From: Deinandra increscens subsp. villosa
Lineage: Eukaryota > Streptophyta > Magnoliopsida > Asterales > Asteraceae
DNA: 64,000 nt
Assembly: GCA_039602395.1 (NCBI GenBank)
Contig: JBCNJP010000006.1
Coordinates: 11,582,952-11,646,951 of the forward strand
Reading direction: 5' to 3'
Below the pieces are notes generated by a model. That model was not told the DNA's origin. It made no database searches and worked only from the letters and a program-made list of their open reading frames with translations. The position numbers and the translations under genes are program-made. This document shows positions 56,151 through 64,000 of the stretch, piece by piece (within the stretch, counting starts at the first letter, position 1; each line of letters starts with the position of its first letter).

Positions 56151-56836
56151 TTGGAGATATCAAAAAATTTTCAAAATAAACCCCTTAATTAATGAATCTT
56201 CAAATTAAACCTTAAAAGTTTTAAAAATTATCAATGTTCCTCAAACTTCGTTCAATTTACTGATGAAATTTCTGAAAACAAGTCAGTTTGGTTGTCTCCG
56301 GCATAATTTTGAATTTTTCACTAACAGTTGATCAAAAATTAAGCAGAATCAAAATCTTTTTGATTTTTGTAAACTTTCAAACACACCAAAAATCTTTTTG
56401 GATTTTTACAAAATTATGCTAAAACACACCTAAAATCTTTTTGGATTTTCAAATATTCAAACAGAAAACCAAACAGAAATGAAATGAAAATTACTAAATT
56501 AAAATAAAATAACTTAAACATTTTTGTGAGAAAGATCCAGACGCGAGATCATATCAGCTAATGTGCAACAGACACACTTCAATTTCATTTTTAATCAGCA
56601 TGCAAGTCAAGTTGGCAGCAAATACAACTTTTCAGTTTATTTCAGTTTGGGCAAATCAACTTTTATAGCTTTCTGATATGTTAAGGTATATTTAGCATGC
56701 ATTGATAATATTACAGCCCACACAATCAGAAATACTGGTAATCTGGCTTATTATTATTATTTTTGTATTTTCCATAAAATTTGATTTCCACCGAGATTTA
56801 TCGTCCATGGTGTTTCATGCAAAAATAAAGCAGAAC
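56151..56836 (-). other. Non-coding DNA between leader array and stem-loop module
   Basis: AT-rich. It contains an inverted match to the AAAAAGATTTT-rich stretch of the element at 29234 (there at 34560-34750), here at about 56280-56530. No frame. Confidence 0.6.
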
Positions 56837-57077
56837 CCTAAACAAACAACAATTAGGTCAGCTGGTAGGCACGCAGAGAAAGTCCGATTGTTTAGGAAAA
56901 TAAAAATAGAAAATAAAGCAGAAATTGTATAACCCAACAACAATCAGGTCGGTGCTCCCGCACACGCAGAGAAAGTCCGATGAGTTATACGAAACACCAA
57001 AGAAAATAAAGCAGGACGTCAAACAAACACCAATCAGGTCGATCTTTCGATACGCAGAGAAAAGCCGATCGTTTGAC
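56837..57077 (-). other. Triple stem-loop module, second copy
   Basis: On the minus strand: GTCAAAC/GTTTGAC (57018-57077), GTATAACTC/GGGTTATAC (56927-56990) and CCTAAAC/GTTTAGG (56837-56896). Inner hairpins are CGTATCGAAAGATCG in the first and CGTGTGCGGGAGCACCG in the second; the third has lost its GNRA loop. Compared with the copy at 34029, stem GTAC/GTAC became GTGC/GCAC, and the outer arm kept its pairing through a G-U change. This supports a conserved RNA structure. Confidence 0.7.
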
Positions 57078-57190
57078 AAAATAAAGAAAATCAAACAAGT
57101 TTAAATCTTTGCAAAATAAAAGCATGCATACACCAGAACATCTCTTATTCTGTTTTTGCCTTTTTAATTTCATTCAATGCCAAGATCACA

Positions 57191-59205
57191 CAGCATTCGT
57201 CATGATGTGCCTTACATTCGTCATGGTGAGTTCACAAAGGCAGTCTACACTTACCTATGTAGACCAAAAATGCATACGAATAACGAAAGGCCAATTCGTA
57301 AATTTTACAAGTAATACCCATATCGTTAGGTAGCTAGCCTATGCTTATGTTCACCTGAATGTTCGCGACCGAAGCTGACTATGCATCATAGGTTTTGCCT
57401 GTGCGATTTTCCTTCCCCGTGTCTTTCCCGATCACGGTAATCCTAGGCTAATATTGTTCTCAGTCCGACTGCCAGTCGGGAGGGTGCATCCTATGCACCG
57501 CTGAGCGGGGGTGTCAATCCCCAGTAGTACTACTTAACATTACCTCGCTATTCTATATTAATGGCCCGAAAAGTAAGGACTTTATGAAATTAAAATGCAA
57601 TTCAGTAAATCATGTGATATTTAACGGATATTCATATAAGCGAACAAAATACCTTTGTCATAGCATTGACATCCATTACCAGATGCAACTAAAAGAAGAA
57701 GTGAAACTCACCTTAGGGTGCACTGGTACGTGGCACTTGACTTTACGTTTGGGTTAGAATCGACCTATTTGGGTGAATACGGTCTTAACCAAATTAGAGG
57801 TTGTCGCTAGAACGAAATATAGCTTAACACATTCAATCATGTTTTCATATATCATCTATGTCATAACACTTACACACAAGTCCTAATCTAGGAGAAAAAC
57901 ATAGATTCACATCCCAAGTCAAAATGCATACATACAAGCCTTGAAAGTCAAACATAAAACACACATTTGGTGGCACGCCTAATTTACTCATTTCTTGGAG
58001 TTAACTCCAATTTTGCAGGCACAAACTACACAAAATTTAGGACATGTTGCAAAAACAATCAAGTCAAAAGGTTAAGTAGGGAGAAAGTTACGCGCGTCAG
58101 AAGTGGACAAAATCAGCTTTTGTTGTCTTTAATAGACCATTTGGAGACACGCATAATTTGCTCCACACTTGGAGTTAGGTTCTAAAATTTTACCGGCATA
58201 TACTTCCCAATATTTAAAACACGTTACAAAGGGAATCAGATCAAAAGGTTAAGAATTGAGGAAGTTATGCGCGTCTAAACTTGACCAAAAATCAGCTTTG
58301 TTGCAGAAAGTCAAAGTAGTGAAATTGAACCAAATAAATTCATAACTTGATCAAAACATGGAGTTTGGTTACCAAAACTTCCAGATCTTAGTTTTAATAT
58401 ATAAACAACATTTTAATTCAATAATCCCTTCATTAGAACACAATAATCATGTCCAACCAAAATGCAAAGTTTACTTTTAGCTGAAAATTACAGCCTTGCA
58501 CACCTAACTTGCAGCAGCCTTTTGGGTGACCAAACGGAGGTTTTAGAAAACGTGCGAGTAGCTCAAATAAATCAAATACATGGAACTTTACTACGGAAAA
58601 AGAGTAAGCTGATTTCGATAAAATTTGAGCAAGTTATGACCTGTGCAAGTTGACCGAAATTTTGGACAAAATCTGTCCAATAACAAGATTTTATAAAAGT
58701 TGAGCTTCAAGGTTTTGGGTTAACATTTTGATCTTCAAACTTTTAGTAGAGATTGTAATACCATAAACAACATTTCACCTAAGTTTTATAGCCTTCACAA
58801 CACACATATGATGATCATAGAAAATCCAAAACATGCAACTTACATATAACAACACATACACCTAAAATTCATGTACCACTACATAAGCTTTCACCAAAGA
58901 ACATCCATGGTAGAATTTTACCTCAAAACACAGCCCTTATAACACCCAAGATCAACCCCAAATCATAATTTAACTTAATCTAATCTAAAACATGTTTCAT
59001 GAGCATACATACACTCCAAATAGCACATAATCACAAGATTAACACATGAAATCAAGAAAAGAATTTCTAGGGCTTACTAGGGGGGAGGAAAAGGGGTGGA
59101 TGATGATGGTGATGCAGAAATGGAGCTTCTTATAGTTTCCTTGAAGTTTACTTGAGCTCACAAACCCAATTTCTTGCTTGATTTGAGGTGAAACCCGAAG
59201 ATCTC

Positions 59206-59239
<34 letters not shown>

Positions 59240-59707
59240 GAACCGTGTGGAAGAAAGGAGAAGGTGATATGAACGTGAAAGGGGAGGGGGGGGGGGTGGT
59301 CTTAGGGCAGATTTTGTGTCTGTAGAAATTACACTTTTGGTCCCTCCATTTCCATTTCATACCCAAATGTCCCAAAACAAGTAAAAAGTGAGGTTTTAAC
59401 CCAAAACTTGATAAATAAAATACTAGGAATGTTTCCAAGCATTTATAACTTATTTAACATGTAATATTTAGTCGGGAAAAGTTTAGTTAATGTGTACGCA
59501 CATAAACTTAAATCGCGTACGAAACCCGCTTTCTCATGACATGAAATTTTCAAGTAACACATAAAGTCACGAAATAAATTACTAAAATTAATTAGTTACT
59601 TAAATATAAACAAATATATAAATATTTAAACAATAGACTACGGGTTTGCTAACGGAACTAACGAGAAAAGTTAACGGTGTTAAATTGGGAATTTGGTAAT
59701 TGTCACA
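57191..59707 (-). mobile_element. Tekay-like LTR, right piece
   Basis: Resumes after CAGCA and ends TTGGTAATTGTCACA at 59707, followed by the complement of a polypurine tract (GCATCCCCAAGTT). With the left piece the LTR is about 2.83 kb, near the 2.92 kb of the LTR at 13732. It contains a (GT)n at about 59209-59237 and a run of G at about 59281-59296. Several diverged direct repeats (AAGTTACGCGCGTC type) occur at 58085-58270. Confidence 0.8.
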
Positions 59708-62354
59708 GCATCCCCAAGTTGAAAGAATTTTCGTCCCGAAAATTAACGTAGTGCTCAAGGTGTTCAGGCCAATTAAATGGGATGAAGGAGAATAAGAATA
59801 AAAAATTTCGGTTGTCACATCATCCCCAAGTTAAAAGGAAATTGCGTCCGGGAATTTGCTTTAGTGTTAACAGTTACAAGGTTTGGACCTGAAAGCATCA
59901 CTATGAGAGAATCTAAGTTGTCTGTTCCACGGAGAGTGACGGACGGTATATGATTAAACAACATCGAATGAACATTTCGCATGGGCGTATAGAGGGTGAT
60001 TCACACAGTTTGCAAAAGCGTAATGGGGAAATAACGTTACGATGTATCCTAGAGCTATTAGAATGGAGAGCAAATGTAGTAAGCTCATAGCAAGTCGCTC
60101 TGTTTCACAAATTCGGTGCGACTGGGGTAGTTTGGTCAACTACTTTGAATGTAGACGTCCTCGACGTCGATAAGTAATGAAAAGTTAGAAATGCAATAAC
60201 TGGAGGACCAATTGAAATATTTCACTAGTTTTCACGGTGAACCGAGATGGTAAACGTCTATAAGAGTCTTGAAAGGAGTAACATGGGCGTTCAGAAAGAA
60301 CATGTAATTTGTCTTTTGTGATGCAAAACTTGAGTTGTTAAAACATTGTTGCTCATCTGGGTCATAACCTATATTTGACCCTTAGTAAAGTAGAAAGTGA
60401 ATTATATATTGATGTTTCCTCTCAATGTAGAGAGTTGGAAAACGATAAGTTTTATTTGATTAAACTATGTATGTCCCTTCTAGTGAAAAATATGCATGAG
60501 GGACATGTGAAATTACAACGGAAGTAACATAAATTTTTGCTTTATTGTGGGCACTATCCATTAGATGAAGTTTCTCAAAATAAGGTTTTTGTCTTTGATT
60601 TCAAGGTAAATTCTGCGGTTCAGCACTGATCCCACCTTCCATATGCCGATAGTGCTGATGTATAGGGTGTACCACAGCTAACCCACCACACTACCAGCAC
60701 GTTGATGGTGTACCAGTTACCTTGCCATTCCTGGCTATTTGACAAATCTTGTTAAATAATATACTTGAAAATAGTGTATCTTATGTTTTTCCCCAATACT
60801 TTTGAGTTGAATGGGAGTGAAAAATTTGAAATCATGCAGCATGTGAAAAAAAATTGGATATTGTGAGAAAAGACTTTTCCATGTTTTCGGTCGGCGGGGT
60901 CTTCACCCACGGTGAGGATTATGAAGATTTTAGTGTACGCAACACGGACATCAATACTATTTAAGTTTCTGAAATGGATTCAAAGGATAAGTTAGTCTTT
61001 CATGTTTATGTTTAAGATGGGCTCCGCTAATATGGGATATATCGTTACGCATATTACTCTCCGGTATAGATTTAAAATAAGGGTGACGTTCCAATGTTCG
61101 AATGGTTCTCTGTAGAAACATGAATACTATCAAGTATAGGAATACAAATTCAGGATGAAGAGCGAGGTAGCTAGTGTAGGGTAGTTGCAACTGCATGTTT
61201 CATAGATCGTTATTCAGTATAATGGACGTGAACTTGGAGAATAATGATTTGGGTCAACCGATATCAATGCGAGTGTGTCAATGGTTGCACCGTCTAGTAG
61301 AATATATATCGTGTAAGAACATCGGTTTGCATCGGTGCTCAAGAGTAAGTAAATGTGCGAACATGAAGTAAGAGTGGGTTCCCGGAACATTGAGCGTTGA
61401 CGAGTTCAGAAGAATACGTGGCTTTTCATGAGTGTAAATTCGAACTATAGCCAAGGTTTCGCAAGGCCTACTGCATATCTAAAGGCCGCGTTGCATACGA
61501 GATGTAAAAATATCGGGTGCTTAGGTCACTTTCAATGATCCTCGGGTAGCTCGTCGCATATACGATTGATTCAACGTGCCCTCGTTTAGTAAGACATCAA
61601 ACTAATTCCTCATACATGTTTTTAAAGGTTTGAGTCGATCATTCAATCAGTCGCCATCGGTTATGAAGCAGGGATTACTAGTGAAAGTTTTATCGGGAAG
61701 AAGGTATGAGAACAAGGGGTATCCATGTATTTGCAATTTGTCTGTCGTCTCGATGTGGATGTTGTGGAAAATTTCCCAGCATACTGCTGCCTGTTGTATG
61801 TTGTTGATGTTTGTCGTGCAGAAGCGCCCGACGGTGAGGTACAAGGTAGTGTCATCAGAGAGGTTAACTAGCCGTAATGGCTCAAGGCTGGAAGACCATC
61901 CAAGTCACGAGAGATAGTAAGAGAAAAGGTTTACTGGTAGTTAAATTCACAGATGAATCGAGTGATGGAGACAAAACCCTATCGTACGGGTTTAGGAAGG
62001 TTACATCACTCCGCTGGGTGAAATTGTATTAGTAGTGAGGTATAAAGTGTATGAGATCATGACGCGACTGTTAATAACAAGTTTCGACTCGTACAGACGT
62101 GTACCAGGTGTTATTAGTCAAGGGAGGGAAAACTTCACAAGATTTCCCCGCCGAAAGGTTGGTTCCAATAATTGAGGTGTTGCACGATTATGAGAGCTCG
62201 AAGAATGGTTATAGCGGTTAATGTCATAGGAGTAGAGTTAGGATTGCGAATAAAATTAGAATCAGTTAAGAATTAAACCACGGATCGCTCGTCGCGAGGG
62301 GATATCTCGTCATCGGATGGTGTGAGTAATACGGTGTCTTACTGGGGTTATCAT
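59708..62354 (-). other. Decayed interior of the Tekay-like element
   Basis: Begins with a polypurine complement. A second LTR-edge-like sequence (TTGTCACATCATCCCCAAG) lies at about 59813, 110 bp further in. No convincing gag or pol frame remains on either strand; the longest frames are under 100 codons. The right part is probably older repeats. Confidence 0.5.
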
Positions 62355-63564
62355 TGTTGGATATTAATGTCCAGATCCGACAATTAACGTGACCGACCCG
62401 GTCATAGACCCGTGAGAGTTACACTAGGGGTCAATGTGTCCGGAAATCCAAATTAATTTATTAATTGGTATATGAACGAAACTTAATTACTAAGTTTAGT
62501 AATTGGTGGATAATTATTTAATTACTAAAATTGTTTAGTTAATTAAATAAATGGTTGATTAATTAATTAATTGTATTTATTTAAATTATGAATTTAAATA
62601 AATTAGATAATTGATTAATTGGTGGATAAATGAGAGGTTTTAAATAAAATAGTTTATTTAAAAGATAATTGAGATTAAACAAATTTAGATTGGATTCAAA
62701 TAGGTTTAGGACCAGTTATAAATATAACTGATCCTGAGGGTTTAGGGTTAATTCAATTCCAAATCAAAACGCCCTAAACCTCTCTCTCTCTCTCCCTCTG
62801 CAATCTCGGCCCCCTTTTCCCCTCGGGTCGACCGCCAATCAACGCTAGCCGCTACCGCTAGCCACCGCCGAACGCCGCCACCTGCCGCCGTTGGCCACCG
62901 ATCACGACCACCACCATGGTGCCACCGCCCCGTCACCGTACCGCCGCCAAAACCACCACAGCAGCCACCGCCACCGGAACCACCGCCACTCACGGCGGCA
63001 CACCGCCGCCATCTCCGCCACCGTCTGTCGCTGCTGCCACCCCAACAATCCCGTCCCGCTCGTGGCCTTGTCCACTCTATCCGGTGAAGCTGTCACCGGA
63101 TTCCGTTGCCGCCCTGCCTCCGGCGATCGGAGCACCACCGCCACCAGCCACCGCGTCGCCGCCGATTGTGTCCGTCGAGCACGGGGTTTCTAACCCCGAT
63201 TCCTGTTTGTGCTTCGGGACGATTCCGCCGTTAACGGAATTTATGGATCAAGATCCACCGGTCACCCAGTTTCTTGGTGAAGAAGAAACTCACCCGGTCA
63301 ACTCGGTAGAGGATTGACGATGAAGTTTGACTCCACGATTTCGTTCAACCCTAGCGACGACATGTTGAATACCGGTGTCTCGAACGGTTGTTCGGATCCG
63401 GCTAAGGTATATCTAAATTATTTAGATATTTAATTATGTCGTTATATATATTTTCGTGTTTGCATGTTTATGGTGATTTGATCCTGTAATGGTAAACGGT
63501 TTTTGCGTTTTAATAAAAATTATTGTTTCCGCTACGTTAATCTGTTAATATATATTTATGTGGT

Positions 63565-63614
<50 letters not shown>

Positions 63615-63680
63615 TAGATATATGTTTAGTAAAAGAAAATTACTAAACGGGAAACCCGAACACCACTGTAAAACCCAACA
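62355..63680 (+). mobile_element. 5' LTR of a Copia element with a GC-rich island
   Basis: Runs from TGTTGGATATTAATG to GTAAAACCCAACA (1.33 kb). A TATA box (GTTATAAATATAA) lies at about 62715-62727 and a CT-rich start region near 62780. Positions 62800-63300 are GC-rich, with CCG/CCA repeats and a 133-codon frame at 62916-63317 rich in Pro, Thr and Ala. A TA microsatellite is at 63566-63612. The LTR's partner lies outside the window. Confidence 0.8.
62916..63317 (+). CDS. Pro/Ala/Thr-rich ORF in the LTR (doubtful gene)
   Basis: ATG at 62916, stop at 63317. The sequence is mostly low complexity (PPPRHRTAAKTTT, PPPSPPPSVAAA) with an ordinary-looking tail (DQDPPVTQFLGEEETHP). It lies in the transcribed part of a Copia LTR. 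It may be a captured fragment or a chance frame from the GC-rich repeat. No function is suggested. Confidence 0.2.
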   Translation: MVPPPRHRTAAKTTTAATATGTTATHGGTPPPSPPPSVAAATPTIPSRSWPCPLYPVKLSPDSVAALPPAIGAPPPPATASPPIVSVEHGVSNPDSCLCFGTIPPLTEFMDQDPPVTQFLGEEETHPVNSVED

Positions 63681-63681
63681 G

Positions 63682-63695
63682 TGATATCGGAGCCC
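63682..63695 (+). other. Primer-binding site, variant Met tRNA type
   Basis: TGATATCGGAGCCC, a variant of TGGTATCAGAGCCC, directly after the LTR end. Confidence 0.75.
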
Positions 63696-63875
63696 TAATC
63701 ACCGCACGCAAATCGAAAACCGGTCTTTTATTTAACCAGTAATTTGCGATTTCGATTTAATTCCAGATCGCGAATTTAATTTTAATTTGCTTTGAATTAT
63801 TTGATAATTTCAAAATATCCATATATATATATATAAATCTCGAATTTATATATATGGATATATATATATATATAT
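63696..63875 (+). other. Start of Copia leader with AT microsatellites
   Basis: AT-rich leader with TATATA tracts at about 63820-63875. No frame. Confidence 0.6.
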
Positions 63876-64000
63876 GGGTAAGGATCCTGCGAAAACTCTT
63901 TTTTTTGCGAAAACCTAAAAACTAACACTAAAACCTTCATAACTTTTACATACGTTAATATTATTCTATGAAACTTGCACCAAAAATCTTAAAATTCTAT
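63876..64000. mobile_element. Left end of a MITE in a TA tract (cut by window end)
   Basis: Starts GGGTAAGGATCCTGCGAAAA directly after a TA tract, like the GGGTTAGG... tips at 2540. The right half is outside the window. Confidence 0.5.

Larger units (their letters stand above)
51740..57190 (-). mobile_element. LTR element with a large non-gag-pol ORF and missing 5' LTR
   Basis: The left LTR (51740-52090, 351 bp) has the ends and length of the LTR at 29234 and a polypurine tract next to it. Target duplication CAGCA is at 51735-51739 and 57191-57195. The minus-strand interior holds the ORF at 52231-55430, a CCGAAC/GTTCGG leader (55560-56150), and the stem-loop module (56837-57077). No 5' LTR or primer-binding site is found; the right end lies in what is 3' internal sequence in the relative at 29234. 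Confidence 0.7.

Noticed and set aside
62891..63193. Plus-strand His-rich frame of 100 codons
   Set aside because: Shadow frame of the same GC-rich repeat as the Pro-rich frame.

Overview
The window is plant nuclear DNA made almost entirely of nested transposable elements, and I see no intact cellular gene. The element types (Tekay/Del-like Ty3 chromoviruses, Athila-like Ty3 elements, several Copia groups, CACTA, Mutator-like elements, a tRNA-derived SINE, MITEs in TA microsatellites) point to a dicot with a large repeat-rich genome. Asteraceae is my best guess from the look of the repeat families, but that is inference.

Layout. 1-2300: decayed FAR1/Mutator-type locus with a long array of a TGCGTTATT-like motif and two small broken genes. 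2479-3045: two MITEs in TA tracts. 4060-11629: an Athila-like element (5' LTR, leader, gag remnant) interrupted by a truncated Copia 3' end and by the 3' half of a chromovirus with its LTR. 11630-13731: 3' part of a minus-strand LTR element with an unusual ORF, cut by a young minus-strand Tekay/Del element (13732-23171; about 99% LTR identity over the comparable part). 23172-28528: parts of further minus-strand LTR elements, including a decayed non-gag-pol ORF. 28529-37735: a CACTA transposon with about 150-bp tandem repeats and spliced transposase-like exons, into which a gag-only Copia-type element (29234-35398) inserted. 37736-40600: remnants of two more minus-strand elements. 42708-44223: a small TRIM-like element. 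44707-48670: an internally deleted Copia element whose 3' LTR carries a 1115-bp Mutator-like element. 49010-49287: a SINE. 51423-59707: a Tekay-like LTR split by a 5.45-kb element (51740-57190) with a large ORF I cannot assign to gag or pol. 62355 to the end: the 5' LTR and leader of a Copia element.

Three things stand out. (1) A module of three consecutive stem-loops occurs in two related LTR elements (34029-34267 plus strand, 56837-57077 minus strand). Its outer arms differ between hairpins but pair within each, and the inner GNRA-type hairpins show compensatory changes, so it looks like a conserved RNA structure. (2) Several unrelated LTR families carry dense arrays of a family-specific short motif just upstream of the LTR TATA box and again between the primer-binding site and the first ORF (TCGCCAAG, GTTCGG, GGTTCGTT). 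(3) Two or three LTR elements encode a large non-gag-pol protein that may be related to plant transposon-protein domains of the PF20167 kind.

The insertions give relative ages: the Mutator-like element is younger than its Copia host, the gag-only element younger than the CACTA, the 51740-57190 element younger than the Tekay LTR, and the LTR at 23172 younger than the Tekay/Del element. Most reading frames carry frameshifts or stop codons, as expected of silenced repeats.
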